Shown: positions 47,201-56,963, counted from the first letter of the stretch. The stretch is 64,000 nucleotides of DNA from Cyrtodaria siliqua (GCA_037043455.1 JAWPHD010007124.1:62001-126000), one strand, 5' to 3'. Notes: generated by a model not told the origin, from the letters alone. Numbers and translations: made by a program.

Positions 47201-49907
47201 AGTTTTGCTGGTGGGGGCCACGGTGGATTACTTCGGCATGTTGTAATGCAACAAGACACTTCCCTTAGCCTCAACCATCAGATTGGGATGTAAACTGGGC
47301 GTTCCCATGTATCATAATCTATAATCCGAGCACAGTAAACAACCATAACCAGGCCCTCCTCTGGGCATCGCCAATGGCACCAGAGGCGAAAGAAAAAAGA
47401 AAATGGCTCTAGATTTCAAACTTTGGCGAAAGTGATTGGCGACATCGAAATTGCCAAAAAGCCAAACTTGTTTAATTTCTCTGCTGTAATAGGCCTGTTA
47501 CAAATAGACCTCAACACTAATCACTGTGACGAGTGAACATTGAATGTAGTCTGAAACAACATAACTAACCAATTGACACCTACCACGCGCGAACACTTAA
47601 CATTAAATAAACAAACAACAAGCTGATAACCTTTAGTGTTCCGGTAATTAACTTAATCCCTAAATAACAACTGATGACTGTCGTTTTCGCCTCGGGGTGT
47701 AATCAAGTCTCTCGTGCAACACCTTGCAACCATAAAGTATTACACCACTGAATAATATCTAGCCAATCAGGTTCTGACCAATCAAACACAAGTCAACACC
47801 TCATTAATTTACATATTTTACATGATTGACTAGATCCACGTGACATTTGTTTTGTTTTTGTTCATTCATAATTTCAAGGTGTCTGAATCTGGATTTCACA
47901 AAAAAATGCAAACATTTTACACAAAACATTGGTTTGTTATTTAGGTTCCCGCAGGTTTTATGTGTATTTCATAGACAACATATGTTTTTAATTTCAAAAT
48001 AAATTAAAAACAGACGTAAATATACGCTAATGTCATGGGTTTTCGCGGTTCCGGAAATAGGCCTAACTATACATCTTAAACAATCAAATGAAAGCCTCTA
48101 CGTATGAATCCTGCTGTCATTAGGTTCAGCTAGTTTATTTTAAAGCAAACATGCGATGTAGAAACTTTCCAGATATTGGGGGTTCGAAAACATATATATA
48201 TAAATAATTTTTATTAATATTGTTTGGTTTTATTCATTTCATTCCTTAGTGTACCAGATATAAACCAAATCTCTTATTTTCACATTTAAAATACATTTAT
48301 ACATAAAACTCTAGAAAAAATATGGCTTGGGCCATTAGAGCCAAATGGCTCCAATTTGGCTCCAACTTTTTCATTTGGCGCAAAAAAAATATTGGCCAGA
48401 GGAGGCCCTGATAGAAATCCATTTAAGCGCGTCTATGGTTGAGGGGTTAATGACTGCATTGTAAACCTTCTCGCCTCTCACCGCTGCGAGTTCGAATCCC
48501 ACTAGGAGCTCGACTTGTGAGGAAATGTCGATTGTTACAGATGGCGGGAGGTATACAGTACTGGTTTTTCCCAGGAAAAATGGGGTGGTTTGCTTCTACC
48601 ACCCAAAAACATTTACTGTCATATATGGCCTACAATATGCTAAAAATGACGTAAAACACCATTCAAACAAATTGATAGTAATAGTAGGACATTTTCCTTT
48701 ATTCCAAAGTATTCTTCATCTCTCTCTGGGCAGGTCTAAAAATCCTAAACAACGTGTTGAAATTCAAGTTTTTCTTCCAGCTGGTGCCTTCCTGCCTCCC
48801 ACCACAGTGCTGGGGGCCGGTCTCTACTCCATCAGTATTTATGGCGGCCTTGTCCTGTTTGGAGCATTCTTGCTGTATGACACACAAAAAATCATGAAAC
48901 GAGCAGAAACACACCCAGAGTATGGCGTAGCACCTTTCGACCCTGTCAATGCGTAAGTATGCCATGCTCACTTTGTTACAAAACAGATTGCAAAGCACTA
49001 CACTCAAATGAACTAAAAAACATTCAATTGAAGGTACATGTACTTATAAGATAAGAATAGCTGATCTTTTAAATGAGGTATTTCGTAAATTTTTTCATCT
49101 TTGCTATGATGTTTATGCCCAGACACTAGCACTTCATATACTATAACCTGTGGTATTAAAGGGGTTGATGCACTATTTTCAAACAAGGTTTGTTTTAAAG
49201 GACTCAGAAAAACTTGAAAAAAGCTTAGAAAATGTGTAAAGAAACAAAAAACTTGTAAAAAACTGAAAGAATTATCAAAATGCCATAAAAAATATAAAGG
49301 AGATCTGACCTATTGAAAATATGCAAAGTACGATGGAACGATGACATCATCGCGCCTTTTTAACATATATGGCATATTGACAAAAGTTTTTTTTTTCCCT
49401 TTAAATATTTTTATCAATATGACACATATGGCAAAAAAACGCGATGACATCGTTCCATCGTTCTTTGCATATTTTCAATAGGTCATATCTTTATTTTTCA
49501 TGACATTTTGATAATTCTTTCATTTGTTTTCAAGTTTTTCAGAGCCCTTTAAAATAAAAATTGTTTGAAAATAGTGCATCAACCCCTTTTATATATCGGT
49601 ATGTATATCCCAATGCAAATCTATTGTTTTCAGCATAAATCTAACTACATGTACATCTTATGCATATAGAACGTATATTGCATTATCTCACTTCGAAAAA
49701 AGAAACAAACTCATTTTAGGGAGTGAATTTAATAATAAAAAAACACGTTTTGCACAAGGCTTAATTTTACATTTCATAAGATCTTTTGATAGATCTACTA
49801 ACTTCCAATACTTCCTGTGTTTCAGGTCGCTGGGAATCTATGCTGACACGCTTAATATTTTTATCAGACTTGCCATCATTCTATCGGGCAACAGAAAAAA
49901 AAAATAA
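41059..49907 (+). CDS. GHITM: GHITM/TMBIM5-like inner mitochondrial membrane protein (7 exons)
   Basis: The coding exons are 41059-41287, 41978-42089, 42845-42986, 44355-44553, 45632-45730, 48781-48952 and 49826-49907, with phases 1, 0, 0, 1, 1, 1, 0 at exon starts counted by completed codons. All introns are GT/AG and the total is 344 residues, close to the roughly 345 of vertebrate GHITM. Residues 1-45 are rich in Arg/Lys, Ser and Leu with no acidic residue before 57, as in a mitochondrial presequence. Hydrophobic segments lie at about 82-104, 129-146, 160-177, 192-210, 212-238, 243-262 and 270-292. The BI-1 family acidic positions are visible in LLYDTQK (Asp294) and YADTLNIF (Asp325). The end is GNRKKK. 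Vertebrate GHITM supports cristae structure, retains cytochrome c and acts in mitochondrial Ca2+/H+ exchange. No break is seen; it looks functional. An acceptor at 41051 suggests an upstream leader exon. Confidence 0.95.
41410..41895 (+). mobile_element. Diverged SINE in GHITM intron 1, split by a MITE
   Basis: Same family as 33075: TTAGGCAAGACACT, GAGCACGTTAAAGAACCATA, GGGGCGGCTTGAAAAACC, TGTTAATGAGCC. The tRNA head is badly decayed. The body is interrupted at 41598-41772. Confidence 0.8.
41598..41772. mobile_element. hAT-like MITE inside the SINE
   Basis: The ends are CAGGGCCTTCTTAAC and the inverted AGGGTAAAAAGGCCCTG. The flanks ATCTC (41593-41597) and ATCTG (41773-41777) look like a 5-bp duplication with one change. 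It is 175 bp long. It resembles the repeat ends at 11361-11608. Confidence 0.7.
41978..42089 (+). CDS. GHITM: GHITM exon 2
   Basis: The acceptor follows a T-run ending TTTTCAG and the donor is TA|GTAAGT. It encodes residues 77-113, including the first membrane segment (GLVAGASAIGLGALCFYGVG). Confidence 0.95.
42845..42986 (+). CDS. GHITM: GHITM exon 3
   Basis: The acceptor is ATTCCAG and the donor CTG|GTACGT. It encodes residues 114-161: RGRIRDTYMYFGGGIG then a small hydrophobic stretch and SRNARLMSIM. Confidence 0.95.
43370..43447. repeat. 24-bp inverted repeat hairpin in GHITM intron 3
   Basis: GTGAATATAGGATTTATTTT+CATC is repeated in inverse at the other side, with a loop of about 29 nt. 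Further GTGAATA/TATAAG phrases follow to 43740. Confidence 0.85.
44355..44553 (+). CDS. GHITM: GHITM exon 4
   Basis: The acceptor is GTATTGCAG and the donor GGAG|GTACGT. It encodes residues 162-227 with two or three membrane segments (GVTIAAMIGTNVICHSIP; LAHAAVLGAVVAPITMLG). Confidence 0.95.
45345..45610 (+). mobile_element. Diverged SINE in GHITM intron 4
   Basis: Matches the 33075 family: CACTGGTGCCAC, ACGTTAACAAAACCATAGGA, AGTGGGGCAGGCTC, GTTGATGAGCGGTTAAAC. It ends 20 bp before exon 5. Confidence 0.8.
45632..45730 (+). CDS. GHITM: GHITM exon 5
   Basis: The acceptor is TTTTATTCCAG and the donor ATTG|GTACGT. It encodes residues 228-260: LAICAPSEKFLNMGGPLACG and a hydrophobic stretch. Confidence 0.95.
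46225..46295. repeat. Dispersed repeat, empty-site partner of the 22644 composite
   Basis: Matches 22570-22643 (TTGTTCTGAACAATGATTTA; GGAAGTGAAACATAACACCA; TTCTAT) but continues uninterrupted into ATTTTCTG. Confidence 0.7.
46690..47025 (+). mobile_element. Family A element fragment in GHITM intron 5
   Basis: Starts CTACCAGCAGAGCTTATGGG with a GTCCGTCGTCCGCCG leader, then two units of about 159 bp. The 3' end is absent. Confidence 0.8.
47062..47076. promoter_or_regulatory. Perfect estrogen-response-element palindrome
   Basis: AGGTCACTGTGACCT, preceded by TCAAGGTCA-type overlap, lies in a family E fragment next to a (TTA)n run in GHITM intron 5. The sequence match is certain; function is not shown. 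Confidence 0.5.
47195..47349 (+). mobile_element. SINE fragment in GHITM intron 5
   Basis: GGGGGCCACGGTGGATTACT, AACAAGACACTTCCCTTAGC, CCGAGCACAGTAAACAACCA: the 33075 family. It is cut by the hAT-like element at 47350. Confidence 0.75.
47350..48410. mobile_element. hAT-like element, 1.06 kb, in GHITM intron 5
   Basis: The ends CAGGCCCTCCTCTGG and CCAGAGGAGGCCCTG differ by a single indel. The flanks ATAAC and ATAGA lie where the SINE family reads ATAGG, consistent with a decayed 5-bp duplication. A subterminal phrase CATTTGGCGCAAAAAAAATA is also seen in the 34401 fragment. No transposase frame. Confidence 0.8.
48421..48665 (+). mobile_element. tRNA-derived SINE, second family, in GHITM intron 5
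   Basis: A head with ACCGCTGCGAGTTCGAATCC (B box) and GTTGAGGGGTTAATG, then GTGAGGAAATGTCGATTG and CACCATTCAAACAAATT. It shares the CTCACCGCTG block and the following body motif with the SINE at 61821. Confidence 0.7.
48781..48952 (+). CDS. GHITM: GHITM exon 6
   Basis: The acceptor is TTTCTTCCAG and the donor AATGC|GTAAGT. It encodes residues 261-317: FLPPTTVLGAGLYSISIYGG, LLYDTQK and PEYGVAPFDPVN. The open frame happens to run upstream through the intron to 48525, but that part is SINE sequence. Confidence 0.95.
49160..49587. mobile_element. 428-bp fold-back MITE in GHITM intron 6
   Basis: The outer ends AGGGGTTGATGCACTATTTT and its complement, plus further matches (ATGCAAAGTACGATGGAACG; GATGACATC), pair over about 190 bp per arm with a short unique centre near 49380-49425. 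TTAA (49156-49159) and TTTA (49588-49591) flank it. Transcribed within the intron, it would form a long RNA hairpin. Confidence 0.85.
49826..49907 (+). CDS. GHITM: GHITM exon 7 and stop
   Basis: The acceptor is CTGTGTTTCAG. It encodes residues 318-344 (IYADTLNIFIRLAIILSG, NRKKK) and ends in TAA at 49905-49907. Confidence 0.95.
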
Positions 49908-50567
49908 ACAGCATATTATGTGCATAAACTTGGAAAAAGTGACACATTGTGTGATAACGTAATGGAGATTTTCAACAGAACAGTTGTCCTGCATTATTAT
50001 CAATTTGGATTTAGTTATCTTACAGTACCTATTAGTTAACTTGTTGGTAAATTGCATGTCTTTGGAAATACTTGTGCTGATGGTTTGCGATTTTTGGAGA
50101 TTTATATATCCACAGTAGTGCAGATTGTTTCAAGATCATATTGGTTTAATATACCCAAGTAATATTGATTATAGATAGTAAGATTTACAGCATACACTGT
50201 TTTTTTTCTTGTTTTTTTTTGGTAAACTATTTACATGTACCTGATAATACATGGTGATCAGTATGTGCACCTGTACAATTCGTTATTACATAAATTAACA
50301 AGATTGCACAGTTTGTAATCATTTTTTAGGGGTAGCCAGACAAATTTCAGCTTTTGATCCTGTGATGCATGCTTGTGAATAGATTAATGTCAGACACTTC
50401 AGCTTTTCTTCACATTGTTTAATCTTTAAAAGTTAATGTCTGTTTTTTGTTGTTGTTGTTTGTTTAATATGTAAATGTGTAACTTTAAACAATCTAAATG
50501 CAGTGTATCTTTATTTTTTGCCGAAGAACACAAATTACTTATTAATAAAACAATGTTACTTAATAAA
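49908..50567 (+). terminator. GHITM 3' untranslated region with poly(A) signals
   Basis: The first AATAAA signals after the stop codon are at 50544-50549 and 50562-50567. No other exon is seen. The 3' end is inferred. Confidence 0.5.
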
Positions 50568-50869
50568 ACTTCTTTATGTGTTCAACTTCTTCAAGCCAAT
50601 ACGTTTCCCCCATAAATATTGTGCTAGTAAATATGAATATTTGTTAACTTTGTTTAAAAAAATACAAAATACAAAATATATACCTTTGATAGTTGTTATT
50701 TTAAAAATAATCCAACCTTTCTCAAACACCAGCTGAGCTTGTTTAGGCAATATATCTTGTAAAATGTGTCATTACCCAGTCTGTTATTAAGATGCCCATT
50801 TTGATCTCAAGCTAACTGCACTACTTGTTTTTCCGAAAATGTAACATTGTTTATATTGTTTTTGGCCTT

Positions 50870-52340
50870 TCCCTCCAACGGCTTAGTGGAAACTTTATTC
50901 AAACTGTATGATGTCTAGTCATGCATATTTGATTTTGATGTCAGTAGATCAAAGGTCATGGTCACCATGACCCGATACTGAATAAGCTTGACCACACTGT
51001 AACTCCACTTTTCCTGAAGCAAATATCAATTTTCGTGGGTTGACTGACTGCGGTAAGAGGATGACCCATACTGATTTTGAGATCAATAGGTCCAAAGATA
51101 AGGTCACCATGACGCGTCTATCGCAAATGTCTACACTATACTCTTAAACGGCTTGTTGGATTTTGATAAAACTTTGTATGAAGCATAAGTATGAAGTCTG
51201 GTTGTGCATATCTCATGTTGAAGTCAGTAGATCAAAGGTCAAGGTCACTGTGACCTGATATTGAAAAACTTGTCTTGGATGTTACTCCACTTCCACTTAA
51301 ACAAATCTTAATCAAGCTTAATTTGTCGAATGCCTGTGATTAGAGGAGGACACATATTGATTTTGAGGTCAGTAGATCAAATGTCAAGGTCACCGTGACC
51401 CGTCTGTCACAAATATTTTCTGCGCTACTAAACAGCTTGTTGGATTTTGACGAACCTTTCTACGAACCATCGGTATATGTCTAGTAGTACATTTCAGATT
51501 TTGAGGTCATTAGGTCAAAGTTGCCGTAACCGGATAATGAAAAACCTTGTCCGCGCTATAACTCCTTTTCGCCAAAAGCAAATCTCATAAAATGTTATGG
51601 GCTGACTGCCTGTGGTGAGGTTAACCTCTTGATTTTGAGGTCAGTAGATCAAAGGTCGCTGTGACCTGTCCATCACAAATCTTGTCTGCTCTTTTCCGCA
51701 TAAACAGTTTGTTGGATTTTGATAAAACTTTGAAGCATCAGTATGATGAATGGTGTTTTAGGGCACGTCGACACATAAATAGGTCATATTGTGCGCAAAA
51801 ACCGACAAAAGATGAAGAAATTAACTAATTGTGCATGTCTGATTTTAAGGCCTGTAGATTAAAGGTCACGATCACTGATCTGATAATGAACAACCTTATC
51901 TACACTTGACTTTCAAGTCCATTATCTTAAGCAAATATCATGAAACTTCATGGGTGGACTGCCTGTTTTGAGAAAAAAATCTCTATTGATTATAAGGTCA
52001 CAATGTCAAATGTTCAAGGTCACCATGACCCAATAATGAAACACTTTACCCCCAATGTAACATGTACTCTTCATTTGAAGCAAGTCTGGTGAAACTTATG
52101 GGTGGACTGCCTGTGGCTAGAGGATGACCGTGACCTAATAATGAAACAACTTTTCCACACTGTAATGCCTCTTTTCCTTAAGTATATCTCGTGAAACTTC
52201 ATGAGTTGACTGCCATGAGGCAATGACCCTTTTTGATTTTGAGGTCAGTAGGTCACGGTAACATGATCATGTAAAACCTTATCCGCACTGTAACTCCTTC
52301 CCCTGAAGCAAATCTTGACTGCCTGTGGAAGATGAAATGC
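50870..52340 (+). repeat. Family E minisatellite, about 143-bp monomer
   Basis: About ten diverged units with GAGGTCAGTAGATCAAAGGT, CAAGGTCACTGTGACC, GTTGGATTTTGATAAAACTT and AACTCC...TTTTCC. No open frame of interest. Confidence 0.85.
50960..52030. promoter_or_regulatory. Cluster of ERE-type palindromes within family E
   Basis: Perfect GGTCAnnnTGACC sites occur at 50960-50972 (spacer CCA), 51243-51255 (CTG), 51388-51400 (CCG) and 52018-52030 (CCA). One-mismatch versions lie near 51103 and 51654. Several are preceded by AAGGTCA half-sites. It begins about 400 bp downstream of the inferred GHITM 3' end. Binding is untested. Confidence 0.55.
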
Positions 52341-52439
52341 ACCCTATCTGCTGTCAAGCATAGCTTAAAAAGGTCTAGGAGACATCTGTAACTAGTTATT
52401 AGATTTATCAGCATGAGATGTGCTAAACCAGAAGTTGAA

Positions 52440-52870
52440 GAGGGGGATAATTCTGGTAAATTGTATGACAGAGTTACGGTGCTTGGTTGTCGTAATAATG
52501 ATGATCATGTGTGCTAAGTTTCACAATTTTATGTCAAGTTATTTTTTTATGCCTCCGAAGGGCGTCATATAGAAATTTAAGTGGAAAAGTGGGGTAATTC
52601 TGGTAAAATGCATTACAGATTATGCCACATCTCACATATGCTCGTGTACTAATGATGAACATGTGTGCCAAGTTTCAAAGCCTTCTGACAATCTGTTTTT
52701 GGAATATGACTTTCAATTCAAACGTTTAACCAACTAGCTAGGTAGAAAAGGAGGTTAATTCTGGTAAAGTGCATAACAGAGTTATGGTTCTTGTCAAACA
52801 TGGTTGTGGATTGAAGATGAACATATGTGTCGCATTTCAAAAAAATTCTGACAATCAGTTTTTGTATCAC
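52440..52870 (+). repeat. Family F tandem repeat
   Basis: Three units with GGGGTAATTCTGGTAAAATG, a GACAGAGTTA/ACAGAGTTATGG block and AAGTTTCAAAGCCTTCTGAC. Related to 1640-1800. Confidence 0.75.
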
Positions 52871-53254
52871 CTGCTTAGCATGGCAGACGCTTATGGATCA
52901 CATTGTTGTCCGTCATCGTCGTCCGTCACACTTTAACCTGCAAACTAACCTTGACTATAACTTGAAAAGTATTTGACTTCACATGCATCTTCATCTTAAC
53001 TCAAGGAATGTCGCGACAGCAATTGTATGAAAAATATGTAATACTTAATGGCAATAATGCTTTATATGACCAGTAAAAAAAATGCATTCATTTGCAGTGA
53101 TTTTCTTCGTTTTAAATGATATTTATCAATATTCCATATATGGTAATATGGAACTATTATGTCATAGTTCTAAAAATGGCGGCTCCCATATTCGTTTTAG
53201 AACAACCTTTAAATGGTCATATCTTTATTGGTCCCCCACCGGTCCCGGGGACTA
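52871..53254. other. Leader-like and unassigned DNA
   Basis: CATCGTCGTCCGTCAC at 52914 resembles the leaders that open minisatellite elements here. The rest is AT-rich. Confidence 0.4.
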
Positions 53255-53800
53255 TAGGTTTGCACCCGTCCGTCCGTCGTCCATCGTTAACTTTTGTCGG
53301 GTTAAGACGATAGGGCCTTCATTTTTCATCCGATCTTTACCAGATTATGAATATCCACGAAAGCTCGGATAAGTTCAAAACCAGCCGGATCGGACCAGTA
53401 ATGTCGGCGTTGTGGACCTTGATTTAGTTAAAAATGCTATGTTTTGCCTCATTAAGATGATAGGGCATTCATTCTTCATCCCATCTTTACCAAACATTTA
53501 CCAGATTGTTAATATTGGTGAAAGCTCGGACAAGTTCAGAAACCAGCCGGATCGGACCAGTAACTGCGGAGTTATGGGCCTTGATTTAGTTAAAAATGCT
53601 ATGTTGTGCCTCGTTAAGACGACAGGGCCTTTATTTTTCATCCGATATTTACCAAACTTTACCAGATAGTTAATATTGGTGAAATCCTGGTCAAGTACGA
53701 AAACCTGCCAGATCGTACCAGTAACAGCGGAGTTATGGCCCTTGATTAGTTTAAAATGCTATATTTTGCCTTGTTAAGACAATAAGGCCTTCATTTTTAT
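53255..53800 (+). mobile_element. Family A element
   Basis: Leader CACCCGTCCGTCCGTCGTCC, then about three units of about 159 bp. It runs directly into a family B element. Open frames across it are repeat by-products. Confidence 0.85.
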
Positions 53801-53804
53801 CTTG

Positions 53805-54293
53805 ACTGATCAGATATGCCGTGGTCCGTCGTCCATCTGTCCGTCTGTCCATCAACTTTTATTTGTAGCGACTACTCCTCTGAAACTACTTGATGGATAT
53901 TCATGAAACTTTACAGAAATGTTGCCCATGAAGTCTAGTTGATCCTAGCAAAAATTTATGTTGATGTGAAATCCAAGATGGCCACCAAAGCTAAAAATAA
54001 TTTTTTAGAATATAAGTTAGTAGCGACTTCTTGAAAACTGTAAGTGATATTGATATGGGACTTTTTTAAAATGATCAGTATGACATGATGTTGATCATTG
54101 TCAAAAATTATTTTGATTTGACGTTAAACATGGCTGCCAGTGGCCATTTCTTTTCCATAGAGTTATATAATGAAAACTTGTAGTGACTACTCCTCTGAAA
54201 TTACTTGATAGATTTTCATGAAACTTCACAGGAATGCTAATCTAGCTATCAAAAACATATCAGTAGAGTTTCAAGGTCATTGACCTCTTGTTA
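53805..54293 (+). mobile_element. Family B element, compact, both ends
   Basis: Begins TTGACTGATCAGATATGCCG with a GTCGTCCATCTGTCCGTCTG leader and holds just over one monomer. It ends CAGTAGAGTTTCAAGGTCAT then TGACCTCTTGTT. Confidence 0.8.
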
Positions 54294-54416
54294 AAAACAA
54301 GTTTGTAGCGACTACTTCTTGAAAACTGTAAGTGATATTGATATGGAACTTTTTCTGAAATGATCAGTATGACATGATGTTGATCCTTGTCAAAAATTAT
54401 TTTGATCTGACGTTAA
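54294..54416 (+). repeat. Family B segment, left half of a split monomer
   Basis: Continues to GACGTTAA where the TTAA insertion begins. The right half resumes at 56803. Confidence 0.8.
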
Positions 54417-54598
54417 AGCAGAAATTGGTCCTAAATCAACAAATCCGCTTTTAATATGTTTTTAAGTATTAAATATCATTATAAATACGATTATTACTAT
54501 GCCATTGATGTATGTTCAGTAAAAATATGTTTTTAAAGATAAAAATCGAACAGGCCAACAGGCATTGCTAAAATATCGTAAAAAATCTTGCGCGAATT

Positions 54599-54618
54599 AC
54601 CGGAAGTGACGTCATTGG
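54599..54618 (+). promoter_or_regulatory. ETS, CRE and inverted CCAAT sites
   Basis: ACCGGAAGTGACGTCATTGG packs an ETS site (ACCGGAAGT), a perfect CRE (TGACGTCA) and an inverted CCAAT (ATTGG), 61 bp upstream of the ATG at 54679. This is a compact housekeeping-type promoter module. Confidence 0.6.
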
Positions 54619-54678
54619 GAACAAACTATTTTTTGTTTACATTGGGACTGAACGCAAAACAGTATACCTTGTGTGAAA

Positions 54679-54846
54679 ATGCGAGAATTAAGCGATCATG
54701 ACACCGAGTCAGGGGAAATGCCCGTGATAAGACGGTTACACAATGTGCAACCTTACGATTTTGAGCCAAAATACGTGTCTGAGTACGAAAATACATCGGA
54801 TTCATCAACTGATGATGAAGTCGAACGCGGTGCAAATGGAGAGCTT
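54679..54846 (+). CDS. First exon of an acidic protein, P2X7-like-domain type, probably captured
   Basis: ATG at 54679 (a GTG six bases upstream is less likely to be used) encodes 56 residues up to a donor-like CTT|GTAAAG. The sequence is highly charged: MRELSDHDTESG, VQPYDFEPKYVSEYENTSD, SSTDDEVERG. The QPYxFEP phrase followed by an acidic Ser/Asp tract resembles the N-terminal exon of a multicopy invertebrate protein family whose later part is a cysteine-rich domain like the P2X7 receptor tail. That identification rests on memory of the family pattern and is tentative. No downstream exon was found before the insertion ends at 56802, so this is either a fragment carried by the transposon or the start of a gene whose remainder is lost. 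Confidence 0.45.
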
Positions 54847-54906
54847 GTAAAGACTATCGTGTCATGTCATTCGTTACGTTCTGCGGTTCATTACACTATT
54901 CACTAA

Positions 54907-56802
54907 TCTAACAAAATAGTGTCTTTATACACTGACAGCAACAACAAACAAAAAACAACGTAAACATTGTTTTCATCGAAATCTGACAGTAAGTCACCCG
55001 CAACACTGCAATATCTTGGTACATACACAATAACCGCGAAATGTAGTATATTCCGAATGAATGGACCTGGTCTAAATACGAGCGTCAGATTTTGTTTTTG
55101 CCGATAAGTAGACATGGAACAAATATATTTATTAGATATTATCCATAATTGATAAAAAAATTAATGAAAACAATAATAAATGAAACAGCATATAATTTCT
55201 ATAGTATTATATATTTGCCATAAGGCGCCATTAACACCAAACACTCTAGGAGCGGTGTTTGTAATATGACACGCTCTCTAGTCTCTACTGCCCCCAAATA
55301 TCAATACAGACTAATCAAATACTGCGGTGCACTATTGAAGTACAGCCTAATTAGCGTACATACGTCGGTATATCACAAAAGCACGCACCATTTAGGGAAA
55401 CATAGTTTTATGATATATTTCCTGTTTATTGTAATTACTTGGCGGTGTAATACCGCCGAGGGCAGACGCGTATTGCACAAGACGGATATATCACATGATA
55501 TACGTGCTCTAATTGTCGCGCACAAAGACAGAAAAATACTATGATTTAAATAATATAGCCAAATGTATTATGAGCAAGTATACATGAGTAAGTATACTTA
55601 CTCATGTTATACTTACTCATATATACTTACTCCTGATATACAGATCGAAAACAGACCAAACATATGCAATGACCATAATATAAAGTATATTATTCTATTA
55701 TACTTGTTTTACTTATTGCACGAGCTAAGAGGCGTTATTGTTGTTGTTTTGCCATAAAACATTACTGAGTTAATATAAAAGCTAGTAATATTATTAATTT
55801 TCTGCCTTGTAATAGATATCCATGAAACATTTTGTATTTTTTTTCAAATCCATAGACCTATATATGTTGATAATATATATTTATAACACTATTGGCAGAA
55901 GGGGTTTATAATTTAAAATTATTATAATTAAAATTTGGGAACAAAGACACAGTGTTTATTTCACTGGATTCATTTAAATTTATATACTGAACGTTCTTAG
56001 CAATATTTTAAAACATGACGGCTACATATTATTAGCGCCGTCAACTCTTCATTGATTCACGTAAAGACGCATGCTTCTAATTCAACAGCTAAACATTCAC
56101 GGTGTATATAAATATCTAAGACTATACACCTTTCTTCAAATTATCATACGTATACCCGATGAGGTGCTAAGATAATTGAACATAAATTTCAATCTTACTT
56201 GAATGTAAGACGGCGGGGTAATGCACTTCTCATTTTTATAGTCAAATATCGTTGGTACCGCTGTTGATTTTAATATGCATGGCCTTTTGTTCTCCAAATT
56301 CAAAGATAATGAAACCAAAGGATGGACATCCCACGAAGTCAACTCAAAATGTTTGCTTCAAACTCGCGCGTCTTTCATAGGTTCCCACTTTCTCGACGAG
56401 TGGGCCGATTTTCTTCGGTAACGGTCTAACCACACTTCAGATCTTAATATATCATTATCTCGATTAGGGAAACGAAAGAAACTTAGGTTATAATCTTGTC
56501 CTTCCTTATGCAAACGTTTTCACCCAGCAACAGCACACGGCATTTTTAACAAGTACCATAAAATGTAATCCTACATAGACAATACTATACAACTCAACGC
56601 GACACGGCTAATCGTTTGGTACCAATGACGTCACAGGATCACGTGACACTTACCAGGGCGAAACTCGAAGCGTGTGCGCTATGAGATAAAATTGGCTACT
56701 GTGAGAAAACGGGACAACCAATAAGTGTAAGATTTGAACAGATTGTATATTATATACATATATTTCTGAATATATACTCAAAAGACACGCCATATTTCAC
56801 CT
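54907..56802. other. Rest of the TTAA insertion
   Basis: AT-rich with no further exon recognised. A 92-codon frame at 55266-55544 is not supported. A second CRE-like ATGACGTCAC is near 56626, in a segment with CACGTG (56641). Confidence 0.4.
55583..55606. repeat. Perfect 24-bp palindrome
   Basis: CATGAGTAAGTA followed directly by its complement, with further ATACTTACTCAT copies to 55635. Confidence 0.9.
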
Positions 56803-56806
56803 TTAA

Positions 56807-56963
56807 ACATGGCCGCCAGTGGCCATCTTCTTTTCCATAGAGTTCTATAATGAAAACTTGTAGCGACTACTCCTCTGAAACTACTTGACAGATTTTTATG
56901 AAACAGGAATGCTGATCTAGCTATCAAAATCTATCAGTAGAGCTTCAAGGTCATTGACCTCTT
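56807..56963 (+). mobile_element. Family B segment, right half with hairpin end
   Basis: Resumes at ACATGGCCGCC and ends CAGTAGAGCTTCAAGGTCAT, TGACCTCTTGTT. Confidence 0.8.

Larger units (their letters stand above)
54417..56802. mobile_element. 2.4-kb insertion with TTAA target duplication
   Basis: A family B monomer reads GACGTTAA before it and TTAAACATGG after it. Removing the insertion and one TTAA restores the repeat exactly. The ends AGCAGAAATTGG and (inverted) AGGTGAAATATGG are only weakly similar. TTAA suggests piggyBac or Kolobok type. It contains a promoter-like region and a first exon, but no recognised transposase. Confidence 0.75.

Noticed and set aside
48525..48780. Open frame running into GHITM exon 6 from upstream
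   Set aside because: The acceptor TTTCTTCCAG at 48771-48780 and family conservation start at 48781; the upstream part is SINE-derived intron.
50870..52340. CRISPR-like regular spacing
   Set aside because: Repeats and spacers are both parts of one diverged minisatellite unit, and the DNA is eukaryotic.
55266..55544. 92-codon gene in the TTAA insertion
   Set aside because: No recognisable domain, and composition matches surrounding AT-rich DNA.
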